Source of the DNA: Marasmius tenuissimus
Lineage: Eukaryota; Basidiomycota; Agaricomycetes; Agaricales; Marasmiaceae
DNA: 64,000 nucleotides
Direction: 5' to 3'
NCBI GenBank assembly: GCA_029532415.1
Contig: JAQOTA010000051.1
Location: 124,001 to 188,000, forward strand
Shown in pieces: positions 21,101 through 32,959 of this stretch. The notes beneath the pieces were generated by a model. The model did not search any database, was not told the DNA's origin, and worked only from the letters and a program-made list of their open reading frames with translations. Position numbers and translations under genes: made by a program. How positions within the stretch are numbered: the first letter of the stretch is position 1; every line of letters begins with the position of its first letter.

Positions 21101-22857
21101 ATGTCTGCAAACAAGGGCCATCATGCCGTTCTCGTCGAACCGCTTGCTTGAGGCCTGCTCACGGTCACCCTTGGCAGCCTTGTAAGAATCACGATCCGCA
21201 TCGACAACATCGTCTGGAACAGGTGAGTTGTACGCTTTTGGTGGTCTCTTTCGAACCTCCTCAATGCGTGCTCCTACCCCATCAACATAAGACTTGTCGA
21301 GGAAACGATACGAGTCATAAAATTTGACCCCATCACCTCCAGACTTGAGGTGTCGGTGATGAAAATTGCCGTCAAGTGCAACGTGAATGTCTCCACCCCT
21401 ACACAGCAGACGCGTTCAATTGCCGAATACCATACACAACGAAAAGCAGACGTACCTTTGGAATGATTCGCCGAAGAAATCCCCACCGAAGCACGCAGGG
21501 CAAAGCCGCTGAAGGTAGCCGCTGCATCGTCCCGGCATGAGCAGGGTCTCTTCTTCGGTCTCTTCTTCATTAGGTGTCTGTTTGGATTCGTGCGAGGTTG
21601 GGTTGGCTTCAGCGTTATCAGATGAGGATGTTGCGGTACGAGCACGAGATGGTATCATAGAACGGACGGGGGAATGTGCAAGAGGAACGGTAATGGAGGA
21701 GATCGTATCATTAGGTCTCGGGAGCTGGGTTTTGAGGGTCTCGAGCTGGTTATCCAGTGACCGGTGGATGTCGTTAACAAAGACATCATACCACTCGAGG
21801 GAGTGGCCCAGCGCACGTCTTAGCGGATCAGTCGGTGTTTTGCCCTAGGGGTTGATGTCAACAAGATTAGTAGGTAGACATTGGCAGGTTGCTTGGAAAC
21901 CTACATTGGAGTCAAGCAAGCGAAAGCCGCGATGCTTGTAGGTAGTCTCGAGTGCTGCAGCCAGCGAGGTAACCGCATCGGATGAATGTCGACAAAGCCC
22001 TTGATAGAGTTCCAAAAGGCTGAATGCGATTGCCATCCGATGTCTTGAGGGTGATGTCGGGAAGAAACCATGCAGAACCAGGGTTTGAGCAAGAGATTGG
22101 CACGAACAAGACTGAAATGTCTTCATGCGATGGTCTAGTGTAATACGTTAGACCAATCTCGTTATCTTGAGAAAAGAAACAACGAACACGCACGGTCTGC
22201 ATAGTAAACATGAACCTCATTATCCAGGACGATGCAACCTCCGTTGCACTCGTGCACCGGCACACCAATCTCCTCTGGGAACTTCCCAACATTATGATCC
22301 TTGTATTGCAAATATGTGTCTGTCAGAGTGGACAGTAACTTCTGCCAGTTCTCGACAGTCCCCGCCGCCTCCTCTGCCGCCGTTTTGACCTTTTTGGGTA
22401 CTCGTGGCGCGCGTTTCCGAGGAGTTTTCAACTTCTTAGATTGGGGCGTAGTCGGATTCGAAGGGAAGAGCGTTTGAATGTCATTATCGTCGGGAAAAGG
22501 AAGTGTTTGGTCATGCAAGGTTTCGAGGCGGCGGTTGCTTGTCGGGGTGGAAGGTGTTGTTACCGGCGTTATATGGGCATGGTCCCCATCTATAATCAAT
22601 AAGGAGCCAGATGTATCATCTTGAATGGTTTGGGCGCTGGACGAGGCGATCTGAGGCCTGGTAGGAGTGCTGGGTGCGGGCCCGGAAGGTGTGGTATGAG
22701 CAGAATCGGCCTGTAGGAAAGCTGCAACTTTCTTGCGTAGCAGTTCCTTCCGCCTGCTCGGAAGGTCCAGGGTGATTACCGGGTCCTTAGGCCTTCGCGG
22801 TTTCTTTACTGGGCTGATTGTTGCATGTCCCAAAGAGATTTTCCGGCGATTCGACAT
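18175..22857 (-). CDS. KDZ transposase fused to a C-terminal Ulp1-type protease (1376 aa)
   Basis: Eleven exons: complement(18175..18438, 18507..18980, 19030..19505, 19556..19948, 20003..20374, 20430..20646, 20696..20893, 20945..21398, 21456..21844, 21905..22134, 22194..22857), all GT-AG and frame-consistent. Residues 1-180 are basic and disordered. Cysteine cluster: HECNGGC (C204, C208), CSC (231-233), C405 and CPAC (413-416). The RNase H-like transposase core shows LDGNFHHRH (D437), LYDIGCVLDRS (D568) and GLTDGEGNERLW (E625/E628), the expected DDE-type acids of KDZ. A coiled region follows at about 640-860, then an acidic linker. At the C terminus EHWALAIA (H1259), LLFDSFA (D1276), VQSNGYDCG (Q1327, C1333) give a complete C48/Ulp1 catalytic set. 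The gene mobilises the element by inference; the protease may cut SUMO or act on host factors. No disruptions were seen. Confidence 0.95.
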
Positions 22858-23203
22858 GGTACTGATGTCAAACGAACGCGTATGAGATTAGGGTGCAAGG
22901 GTTTCTGTTCAATTGGAGTCCTATGAAGCTTTTCGACATTAGATAAAGCTTGAGATGGGTACATGCAAGTTGAATACGCACTTTTCTTGCTGGGGTGCAA
23001 CGTCTTCGATCAGTAGATGCTTCCCACCTTCACCAGGGCAGTTTTACGCGAGCACTGACGATAACCATGAACTATAATCGGAATTTCACGCGACTTCTGA
23101 GGTCCAGAAGAAAGTAGGCAGATACAAGGTCGATATATTGGTGTATCGTACGCGATGGTGGAGGAGAAGGATAGTGTTTGCTACGTTACGGCACTGGTGA
23201 CTT
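22858..23203. promoter_or_regulatory. Upstream region of the transposase, right subterminal region
   Basis: This 346-bp stretch between the transposase start and the right inverted repeat holds the presumed promoter. A weak AT-rich site CGATATATTGG lies near 23132. No gene is supported. Confidence 0.4.
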
Positions 23204-23278
23204 GACCTCTTTGGTCGGTTTCCGTGACGTGGGAAACCCATCCTAACAACTATGATCCGGCTGTCACATTCCCGGCCT
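23204..23278 (-). repeat. KDZ element right terminal inverted repeat
   Basis: Reverse-complement partner of the left end. The core 23204-23241 contains GGTTTCCGTGACGTGGGAAA and the outer part 23258-23278 contains CGGCTGT. Homology to the duplicated flank at 36890 begins at about 23276 (CCTAAGGT), so the element ends here or within a few bases. Confidence 0.8.
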
Positions 23279-25660
23279 AAGGTGCCGACAGACGTCGTCA
23301 GAGAAACATACCACGTGATCGTGAAGTCGTCACTTCTTTCTCCTCATTTTCTTCACTGCCTCCCACAAAAACGTTCCAATCGACACCGTTCATTGCACGA
23401 TACAGTCACCCGTCACAACCTTCAAACAAGCAGAATATTGGTCGAAACGACATGCAGGCGAACCTCTGGTGGTCATTTGTCCGATAACCGCACCGACAGC
23501 GATCCCGGCCAAGCCAAACCCAAACGGTCGTCGGCGGATTGAAATGGACTATTGACGAGACATCAGAAATCTTACGAGTGTGGTTCAAGAGGTTTTTATC
23601 ATACGCTGGGGGAGGTGCGTGTTTCCCTTTCCCCCGTTCGTTCAGTAAGACCAATCTGTCGTCCTGAAGCCTCGTTCTGAGCCCCCAAAGGCGACACTAC
23701 ACCATTCGGAATTACGTGCGAGAATCATCTCGACCAAGACAACATCCTTGGAACGTAACACGAGAGACTTTGGCCGCTGAATCAAAGTCGTCTGCGATTC
23801 CCTTCATTCCCGCGCTCTCTCACCTCCGTACTCAAACAATACACGCTCGTCGTTTGATTCTTCTCCTCACCACCATCACGTCGCCATGCCCAATACATCC
23901 ATCGCATCGGGCTCAGTCGTTCCTTCATTCAACTTCCGTCTCACTGCCCGCATGGAATGATACTACTGGGTACAAAGAGGGCCCCACCACTCACAAATCA
24001 GCGGCTCGTGGTCAACTCCCAGACGTACCAACAGTTCCGCCTACGTCTTAAGGATCAAACGGGCCAACAAAACTAGCACGCGCGTCCGGATTGAAATTAA
24101 CACCCACCACGATATCAACAAGAAGCCGCAAGGTGATACTACTGAGGAGGAAGTGGAAGAAGAGCTGTACGGAGAGCGACAGCATCTAGAACGACGACAC
24201 TCGACTATTGTTGCAAGAATGCGCTGTTGGTACCGGTAACGCACCGTCACTGGGCCCAGACGTTGCTATATACGTCTGCGGAGGATTTCCCTCCTCGAAA
24301 GCGGGGAGGGAAGGTCATAGCAACGATGTCATCAGCAAGTTTCGGACGAAGTGCAAAGCTTGTCACAAGTTGATCGCTACCCATAACCAGCGGTGGTTCT
24401 GGGAGGAGCCGGAGGGAGCTCGATCCCAACGAAAAATGGAACGAACTGTATGCTTCCCCATTTCTCTTCTGCCTCCGATACTGACGACGTTCTCAGACAC
24501 TTGATGGAAAAAGACGTCGGGTGCCTCTCTTTTCGCTTCTCAACGAAATAGATCGTACCAACCTCGCGAAGGAGATACCTCGCCCGATTTCTTGCGACCA
24601 GCTTATGATATTCAATGGCTGAGACAAATGAGAAGCTGGGGCGACGAACAAGGGTGTTTATCTCCCAGAAGGGTGTTCCGCCTATTTTGGAGATGAAGCC
24701 GGTGTCGATGGATCCGTTGCAGAGCGTGCTCTACAACCTCTTCCGAGTCTTCTGGTACGAAGAATCGCCTTACGGGTATCACCGGAGTATGGCAGGTTGC
24801 GTTAGACGGGAGATGGCGTGTTGCTGCTAGCCACAGGCGATACTCGACGTGTTGGACCTTGCGAAGACGGACAGGGACGTTGGCTCCGGCTTGGAAGAAC
24901 AGAAAGAACAGCTCGATAGCGAGGTTTAAGGCCTTGGGCCGAGGAAAGAGTCGGAGCTCTTGTGTACTTCGTTACGGTCTTTTATGCAAGCTCTCCGCAG
25001 AGACCATTGCAGCGAGGTGTATTACGAGACTTGTACTTATATGATCTGCTATGTCATTCTCACTTGACATTGCTTAGTATCAGGTGTGCGAAAGTGCTTC
25101 CCAGGTTTGTCCTCAAACCTTCGCTTGAAAGGAGTGTGCTGGGACTGTTGCGATGTCCAGCCATGAAATACTACCGACGACCGAGGCCTCTGATTGACTG
25201 GCATATAAGTTGACCTGATAGCCATTGGTGTAGATAACGAGCTCGGAAACCGAGCTCAAGAAAGGGTAATACAACATCTACATCGTTTATGTCTTCTCAA
25301 TCCCGAGCTTCTGCAACCCAAAGACGATCCTAAATAGGCTTCAGGACGTATCTGGTAGACGTGAAACCCGTCAGTACGAGACTCTCACTGAGCTAAGTCG
25401 TGTAGGTCAACTCACAGCTCTTTCAGGTACTTGAGTTCCTCGTCGTGTATTACTAGCTCAGATGAAATATTCTCCTTCGAGAGCTGGGTGTTGGAAGTCC
25501 CCATGATCGGACCGTCGACCTTACCGTGATTGAAGCAAGAACGATCTGGGCCATCGGTACCCTACGCTTCTTCACCGGTTCTTCGACACGGAACATATTC
25601 GCTTTGTCGGCCTCGCTCTCAGTCTCCGGGGGCGTACAAGAGCAGCCATTAGCGAGCGGC
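23276..25660. repeat. Duplicated block, copy 1 (pairs with about 36890-39000)
   Basis: From CCTAAGGT onward this aligns with 36892 onward, including CACGTGATCGTGAAGTC, CCCACAAAAACGTTCCAATC and the relic gene described next. Many substitutions and indels separate the copies, so the duplication is old. Confidence 0.65.
23887..24925 (+). pseudogene. Unrecognised broken gene, copy 1 (paralog of 37503-38515)
   Basis: It starts like its paralog (M-P-N-T at 23887; M-S-D-T at 37503). In shifting frames it then carries INTHHDINKKPQGDTTEEEVE, VAIYVCGGFPSSK and PYGYHRSMAGCVRREMACCC. Stops and frame changes break it. The last segment stays open in the paralog but stops here after CCC. No family is recognised. 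A GTATG...TCTCAG intron near 24448-24497 appears in both copies. Confidence 0.4.
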
Positions 25661-26190
25661 ACTTAAGGATCGATAGCTCAAGACAAGAACATATCTAGGC
25701 ATGAAAATCGTCGGCGTGTGTCTCTCGCCGAGTAAAATCACGCAGGTTGAACTTACAGCTGTTCTAGAAACTTGTTTCCCCATTCTCCCCCGGGCGCCCG
25801 ATGCTGGAGATACTCACAATCGGACTCCAAGCGAGAGTAATCTACGCCGTCGGTGCCCCACGTGTCTTCGACACGAAATATAGTCGCTCTATCGGTCGTC
25901 TATCCACCTAATCGAGGATCGAAGACGCGTGCAAGAGCACCGGTAGCGGGTCACACCAAGTCGATATGCAGGCGTTCCCCGTTCCCACAAATTGTCGGAG
26001 GTCAATTCGTGGAAATAAAAGGCCGATTCTACATACGTACCTCTCCCCGGTGTGCCAACGAGTGCTCTTCTTGCACGCTCACAGACTTCGTTCCACCATT
26101 TCCCGTTCAAGTGAGCAAACCGCCACGCTCCCATTGAGCTAGCACCGACGTGACAGACTTCGCCACTTCGAGCGAGATCGTGCAATCTCA
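25453..26190 (-). pseudogene. Aldo-keto reductase relics, C-terminal and middle pieces
   Basis: Three pieces of the family lie on the minus strand. At 25480-25640 is ESEADKANMFRVEEPVKKRR with PMAQIVLA, the C-terminal helix region. At about 25800-25920 a second, more decayed tail reads RATIFRVED. At 26040-26190 the middle part LARSGEVCHVGASSMGAWRF appears. Two tails before one middle part show that at least two gene copies were broken here. Confidence 0.6.
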
Positions 26191-28805
26191 TCGTCTCTTC
26201 AGTGAAAGATACTGCAAAGAGTTCTAATCCGAAATGTCAAACACGAATTCACCGTCGTTACGATCGCTACGTACCTTGCGGGAAATCAGGCCACCGATGT
26301 AAATCGGGAGCCTTCAAGTCGTACTGGATAATCATCATGAACCACTTAGGTTCAACCAACCGAGCTGTCGATTCCGTTCCATTTTGGCTTTGCTCGGGTT
26401 CGTTCGAGAGCGTCGCGCCTCGAACTTGAAGAACCGAAGGAGGGACACTATGGGTCGTGGTTAAGTCTCGTCTCTGGTGCCTAGACAGCACTCAGCTGTA
26501 TCTCAGAGCCAGAATAAGGCAATACGCACAATAATCTACAGTACAGACTGTGTCGCAAAGCATCCTTAACCGTCGAGTGTCCATTGAAGCATTTTAATGA
26601 TGGTGAGTTGAGAATGGCTTGGATGTTTATGCGCAAGTGAAATGCTGGTAATAGCTTTACGGCCAACGAGAGGCCATGACATCAATGAGATTGGCGGTGT
26701 GTGCGAGCCTGTCAGTGTGAACAGTACACGACGGGTACTTATCTGAGTGAAACATGATGATGGTGGTTGCGGTTCTGGGTTCGAAAGTAACGTAATCCAA
26801 ATTTGCAAGCACTTGACTGTGCTGCCAGTGGGCGTCGATAGGCGTCGATGGGCTCGATTTTCCATGTCTGTCAAGACCCAATCGGAGTCTCGAGCTCACA
26901 GTCCAGGGCATCACACCATGAGTTACTTCGGGGCATGGCCAAGTACATATCCACTTGCAGGCTTGTTTCTCACTCGCGTTAGATCTAGCACTTTTCCTCT
27001 ACATCCTCGCACACAACACCTCAAGGATGACTGATCCATTGATACGACTGTTCGACATACTGTATCCCTTCACAGGAACTGTATCGATCCGCCACATCCA
27101 CCACACTCTACCTCGCACGCCAGAAGCCTCACTGCAAGCCCCACCAAGATACCTCAAATCTCAAGTATTTGGCATCACAAAGCCCATGTATTTGGTATCC
27201 TGGTCGCAATTTTTCTCTGATCAGGGTTCTCCTCGTCTCATGGTAATCAACGATATATGTTACCGTTCTCGAAGGTAACACTTGCATCTCACAAACGATG
27301 TCACCAGTCGGATTCTAGGCTATCCTCCGGAGTCACTTACGCATTTATGTTTCGGCACGGATCTGTACGCCCACATTCCACCATACTTCTCTCTAAGGCT
27401 CTTAACTATACTACTGGCTTACCGAAAGGTCTTCCCCGAATGCGTTCTCCTCTCTCAAATTGCCCTCAAGGCTTACCGGCACCCTTCTCTGCATAGCCCT
27501 ATCATCGCCTCGGACGCCTCGATCCTACATGTGCATGACCAGACCCTCTTCAATACCGCTCATCATTCCTATTCTATACCCTCGCCACCTTCGATGCTTT
27601 CAAACTCTCCGTCAATTAGCAGCTTGCGGAATCCTATGGAATTATAACGAGCCCCCTACATACCTCAAACTCGCTGACCACCGAAAACCCAATCATAGTA
27701 CTATCCGATAACCTCAGTGCTGTACGCCGCATCAATGAAGCACTGCAATTGCCAGATTCGTCAACTTCTCCATTGCAGGGATCCTCGATATCTCACGTCG
27801 CCTCTACCTCAGTTGAACTCCACCTCGCCACGATTCATTGTCAACGACTTTGCGGACCAGCTCAGCTCACGGAGCTCCAATAACCAAACTCCCGCCCGCT
27901 CATTTACCTACGTTGTATATGCAACCGTCTGTTTAGTATACTCAACGTCCGATACTTCAATCATCACACCGAAACCAGTCAAATACCGCCGTTTCAAAGG
28001 AGCAACGGGACTCAATTTGTTTGTTCGAGTTGTGAGCGTTCTGCTCAACGGATGATTTGTGAAGGCTATACTGACCGGCTTTACATCTGGGAGCGATGAG
28101 CTTCGGTTCATCCGACTTCCCGAGTGGAGTATGCGTGTTCGAAAGAAAAGTGGGGTAATTGGGCATATACTCATTGTTACACACAATCCATGGGTGAAGA
28201 ATAATCTCTCGAACTGTCGAAGGCTGCTTGGGATTGCGGATTCAACGCGATCGATACAGGGCTCGGAGCGCATAATTGGTGTTGTCCTGGAGAAGGTGAG
28301 TAGTCGCTCGGAATACGAAGTGTATAGTAGTACTCATTTAATTATCGACCGACGATCTAGTACAGCGTCCTCCGACATAATCTCGACATCGCTTCGAAAT
28401 GCTGCGCTCTTGTCGCTGACAAGCCTGGCATCAGAGCGCACGCTGATTTAAGTTTGTACGACCATAGGCAATACGTCAACCAGAGGGCTATATCACTAGC
28501 TCTCATATAGTCACAAAGAGCCGGCAGGGTATGTTTTCATCCTACAGTACCTACCCAAGCAATGTAGCGTAGCGTAATTACCGGTCAATTATTCATCAAC
28601 ATCTTTCGTTGACTCATGACTTGAGACTCAGTCTGAGTCTCTCACGTACCCATTCACTGGCATAGCAAAAAACCATTTCTCGACGTTGTGCGGTACGTTC
28701 CAAGCAACATTTCAATCAAAATAGATACAGTAGCGTGCACAGTAGTAAATGCGAATCCAATGCCTCGTAAGAAATCCAAGTCGGACAGCAAATTCGAGGT
28801 CTCGA
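26191..28805. repeat. Duplicated flank module, copy B
   Basis: Same order as copies A, C and D: a noncoding block (26200-27560) matching 40810-42000, then the unrecognised repeated frame in pieces (27570-27960), then the AKR N-terminal relic. It is the most diverged copy and lacks a block present in A, C and D to the left of 26202. No intact gene is seen. Confidence 0.6.
27970..28450 (+). pseudogene. Aldo-keto reductase N-terminal relic, copy B
   Basis: KPVKYRRFKGATGLNL marks the family start. Broken text for the AAWDRGIN region follows near 28195-28260, and a decayed remnant of the next exon lies at about 28365-28450. Several frame changes disable it. It sits immediately 3' of DUF6535 gene B, as in the other units. 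Confidence 0.55.
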
Positions 28806-31800
28806 CTACACGTTCTTGTCGGCGTCCGGATCTCCTACCATCTTCCCTTGTACAAAGCCAGCTGCACTACCACTGGCAGGATCCACAGTCGTTACCGGTT
28901 GCCCTGAAGTACTTCCCTGTTCGTCGGTATCTGCGTTCTCAACACGTGGGCCGCGTTCACCAGCTTGTTCTCCGGGAAACGGCTGTGGGGATGGTTCCGA
29001 TTGGGTAAGGCCATTCATTTCGCTGTCGTGGGCTACTTCTCCAGCATCTCTAACATTTGTCGGGGTACCACTGGAGTCCTCTGCCTGTGCTTCCTGCTGT
29101 GATGGATGCTCATGAGGAGCAGGGGGATCACCGTATATTCTGTGGAATATGTGCTTGAATTGATCTGGTGGCAGCTTTGGACGAGCTGCTCTAACCCGCT
29201 CTACGACATCTCGCCAGCCCGTTCGACTAGCTCGCCCAATGCTCCTCCAAGTTATCGGTTCCTCCGCTAGGCAATTATTCACGAAGGTTATCAGCTCCAG
29301 CCCTTCCGAAGACATCACGAAGGGCGAAGTTTTTAATGTGCCAGGACAGAGGGATGATTCGGCATCTGATTGGGGGTACTCGTTGATATACTCTAATAGA
29401 ATTTCAACGAGTTTCTCCTTGTGCCATTCGTTTGCACTATCCCAACTTGTACTGAATGATTCTAGATATCCAAAGTCAATCTTGTGATCTGTGGGAGATA
29501 GATCGTTCAAAGTCTTCCTGAGCTTTAAAAGAGGGAGAGAGAAATGTCCGGGGATAGCTTTGAAGTGGTCTTTGGGAAGTTCGTGCACGCATCGTGCAGT
29601 ATGCATCGCCTCTATCCAGTTGCATTCATCCTCATAAGATATACAACGGTAGACCTCCCTCTCAAGCATGGTGCTATGTATCTTGTTTAGAAATTCGCAG
29701 CCAGCATCTGATTTGACAAATGAGGAAGCGGTGGTTGCTGTGGGTCGATGGAGAGCATAATCTGGCGAAGACGCGATGATATACGGAGCCAAATCCTGCA
29801 TCAAAGTCCCCACATAATAGTCCGAGGCAGCTGGGCTCTGCGCTATCTCTGTGTATATACGCCAAAGGGGACCACAAAGATGATTGGCTAGATTTGCGTC
29901 AATGTTTTCAAAAGGGGTGGAAAAGGGAAGCGGAGAATCTCGACCGCTTTCCTTCCTGGCATTCAATGACACATTGGTCCAATGGAGAAGGCGTCTGAAT
30001 TGTTCCGTATTCCCTTCGCCGCGAAGGAATAGATATTTTGCATGTGTCAGATGATCTTCAATGCCACTCGAAGAAAGGTTAGGATCAAGTGCTGCCCCAA
30101 TGTCATCAATGGCCCACTTCCTCCCGGGGAGGAAGAACCATTGGTCAAAGACAGCGGGCATAACAAGATACGGGGGAATAGTGGACAGGATATTCTGAAG
30201 ATGGGGGATCATATGTGGGCTGTCTCGGAGCTCCGCAACAAGCCAGCGAAATGCATCAAGTTCATAAAAAGGGGGGGCGAGTTCAATGCTTGAACGTTGG
30301 AGGAGTTCAAGATCAACAGACGACCAATCCGAGAGATTACTTATTATTTCTGTGAAGGTCGCTGTTGAGTCTATGAAATTCTGGTAGGCAGAAATGGTAA
30401 TCCAACGCCTATTGTAGAGAGACCATGCCACATGGTACAGGGGATCGAGGATGCGAGAGATAAGTCTCAAGACTTGAAACGCGGCCCATGCCTGGGGTGA
30501 TTTGTAAGGACATATGTATTCCATGGGAGGTAGTGTCATGATGAAGTCAATAGGCGAAAATTCGTTATTATTAGGGTGTTTTCGCATAAACCTGAGCTCC
30601 TGTGTAACTTGTTGCGCCTGTCGAATGATATCAACAGTGGGGATAATTGTAGTTCCAAAGTAAAAGAGGGTGGCAAGTGCAACCACAATCGTCGCGATCA
30701 CGAACGGGCCTGGATGTCGCGTCCGCAAAAGCTCCAGCAGCCCAGCAAGGAAGAGGAAGAGCGCAAATTCGAGTAGCATCGGCAGGGAAGCAAGAATTGT
30801 TGGGACACGCCACTTTTCCAGGCTCTGAGTTCGGAGCCACCGGAGCGCAAGTGCTTCAGATGGTGTCCGCGTGTGGATATGCCGGCGATGTTCTCGGAGC
30901 CACTGTTTACAGAGAAGAGCAAACAGGGCATCAACAAGAGCAAAGATGAGGCTCAGGAACCACAGTATGTTGATTGCGACGACAGATGATGACACTGTGA
31001 ACGTATCAGGCTCGGCGACTGAGCTACCGTTCAAATGCTGGGATATTTGCTTCAGCAGTGCAACGGCAGTATCTTCCGGTGCTTCCTGAAGCCACTGGTA
31101 CGATTCGATGGTGAAGGCTGTGACAACTGCAGAAAAGAGACCAGCCTAACAAGCAAGAGAAAGGTTCAGTCTTCAGAAGGTTCCATGATTGTAAGGCACG
31201 TACGAAGACTAGCAAGGTATCAATATCCTCCTTCCATCCTACGACTAGTCCTTCATCCAATGAGGTAACCTCCTTCATGATGACTTCCCAAGACTTCTCA
31301 AGCGTGGGTGCTTGAGGATTCTGAATGCAGTTGAGCATTGAAATGAAGTCCCATAAGCAGAACACTCACCGGCGCCTCTTTAGCTGTATCTTCGTTCCCT
31401 ATGGGGTTGTCCGTCTTCGTATCATCGAGCGGGGTTGGCTCTCCCGCTCCCGTATCCTGAGAGGTGAATGAGCGAACCGTATGACCAATCGAACATTGGG
31501 AAAGCCTTACCGTTGCGTTCACTTTTCTCCCGCCCTCGTCCTTGTTCGTGGCATGCAAGACACCCTCGTTGGCGCTTGTCGGATCCTGTTAAAAGTGAAC
31601 GGATGAGGCCTGATAAATCGATGATGCGATCGCGGCAACTCACCAATGCTGCATTTGTGCCTTGCACCTCGGGATCCATCTCATACAACTTGAAAGGCTT
31701 CGTACCAGGTTCGAAATGTCCGGTCTCAACCAGAATCAGGGAAGTTATTCAACGTCAACAATCGAAACAAGTGTTCACTTACTGGTCCAGAAATCCCCCC

Positions 31801-32077
31801 CTGCTGAGACTCGTCCGACACCTGCGCCACAATAACAGGTCGTTCAGTAGTACGAATGCAAGACTTCGTTCAGAGTCCTACTAGAGCGAGATTTTCTGGG
31901 GGCGACTGAGGTTTATCTGTTGTTGAAGACCGTGAAGACTGGAAAAACAGCACAGAGGCCGCGCGGTGAGACCAAGTTGCGAGAAATACAACGTTGAAAG
32001 CTTGCCTGATTTCTCGAGGTAGTCGAATTTCCAGAACTATGTGTTCTCTTCCTGACTGACGTTCTGTCTGAAGACAT
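28806..32077 (-). CDS. DUF6535 membrane protein, paralog B (955 aa, 8 exons)
   Basis: CDS complement(join(28806..31145,31204..31320,31370..31456,31511..31585,31644..31724,31783..31821,31882..31938,32006..32077)). All introns are phase 0. The first intron has a GC donor (AATCAG|GCAAGC) where A, C and D have GTGGGT; the other six are GT-AG. The start is MSSDRTSVRKR. The DUF6535 region (about 137-355) keeps EKSWEVIMKEV, LLVFAGLFSAVVTAF, WFLSLIFALVDALFALLCKQW and the two following helices. The C-terminal region is collinear with A, C and D (for example PPMEYICPYKSPQAWA and LPPDQFKHIFH). It is the most diverged paralog. A small transposon sits 61 bp upstream of its ATG. Confidence 0.88.
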
Positions 32078-32129
32078 GGTATGAGAGAGCTATTGACAAC
32101 GTGAGAGCTCCCATTGCCAAATGAGTGTA

Positions 32130-32137
32130 GTGGAACA
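32130..32137 (+). repeat. Target-site duplication, left copy (GTGGAACA)
   Basis: Perfect 8-bp copy of 32618-32625, directly flanking the element at 32138-32617. Confidence 0.8.
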
Positions 32138-32617
32138 CCGTGTTGTCATTGACCGGGTATTACCCGGTAAGTCAAAGGCGTCAATTCAAAGGTCAATGGT
32201 CAGTCAGTCAAGTCAATAAATCTCCAACAAATTGTTCTACAGCCCATAGTCACATTTGACACGACCCATGACGACAATTGCTGTGCCTTCGCAGGAGCTC
32301 CACGGGCCATGGCACGCACTAAGCCTCCTTGTGCTGCTGGTATTTTGTACTAAAGGGCTTGCAGCTGGCGCGGGAAAGACCTCACAGAATGCTCAAAGAT
32401 CTATCACAATATCAAGGAGACAATTCGGAAAGCACAAGTGAAAATATGCAAGAAAATGTGTGATAGAGGAAGCCAAAGCTCAAAATTGCCGTATGACACA
32501 TACCTTCTAAATATGGTATATACTCATTGACCCGGCGCGACTGTCTGGTCAATGATTGACAAAGTCAATCTTTTTCGGTCAGTCAGTCAATGCTATTGAC
32601 TGACTCTGACAACACTG
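32138..32617. mobile_element. hAT-type MITE, 480 bp
   Basis: The ends are CCGTGTTGTCA (left) and TGACAACACTG (right), which match as inverted repeats at 10 of 11 positions and fit the CAGTGTTG-type ends of hAT elements. A perfect 8-bp duplication GTGGAACA flanks it, the hAT target-site length. Inside, both subterminal regions are packed with TCAATGACC/GTCAGTCAGTCAA motifs in both orientations, as transposase-binding repeats would be. A short frame (32256-32441) is not credible as a transposase, so the element must be non-autonomous. It lies in the likely promoter or 5' leader of DUF6535 gene B. Confidence 0.8.
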
Positions 32618-32625
32618 GTGGAACA
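32618..32625 (+). repeat. Target-site duplication, right copy (GTGGAACA)
   Basis: Perfect 8-bp copy of 32130-32137 on the right side of the hAT-type element. Confidence 0.8.
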
Positions 32626-32959
32626 GGTTCACACCATCGCCCTCTGTTCCTCACGGCAAACTTGCCGCGAAGCTATAAGTAGTTCAATGATGGGAACATC
32701 GTATTGATCGCTGAGGAGACATTCATTGTGGGGTACTAGGTAGTGCTCGCACGGCACTTGAAGGTATTCACTGACATGTTCGAGGTTCCCCGGCGAACGG
32801 ACAACTCTTGTATACTTCGCCATGACGAAATTCTCGAGAAACCGTACTACAATCCAATCTTTTGTTTCCGAATCCAAACTTTTGCAGCCAAAACATAACC
32901 TCAGGCCCGAATAGGCCGAGCAACATATCTACACGTTAAACTTGTCAGCATGCGTCTCT

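Larger units (their letters stand above)
10060..23284. mobile_element. KDZ-type DNA transposon, about 13.2 kb, apparently complete
   Basis: The element is bounded by inverted repeats at 10065-10140 and 23204-23278. Immediately outside lies a 9-bp direct repeat CCGACAGAC (10051-10059 and 23285-23293), a candidate target-site duplication, though the best inverted-repeat match starts 5-6 nt inside it. It carries five intact genes: transposase-Ulp1 (18175-22857), companion protein (10423-14442), basic protein (15345-16216), 211-aa protein (16639-17403, plus strand) and 75-aa protein (17617-17927), plus a tRNA-like sequence. Both flanks resemble the segment around 35.9 kb and 36.9 kb, which lacks the element. 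KDZ transposons are established in fungi; this passenger set is read from the sequence. Confidence 0.85.

Noticed and set aside
10060..23284. A TET/JBP dioxygenase, often linked to fungal KDZ elements
   Set aside because: No HxD...H iron-binding pattern of that family was found in any of the five genes or in the spaces between them.
32256..32441. A coding gene inside the hAT-type element
   Set aside because: 61 codons without transposase motifs; the element is far too short for an autonomous hAT.
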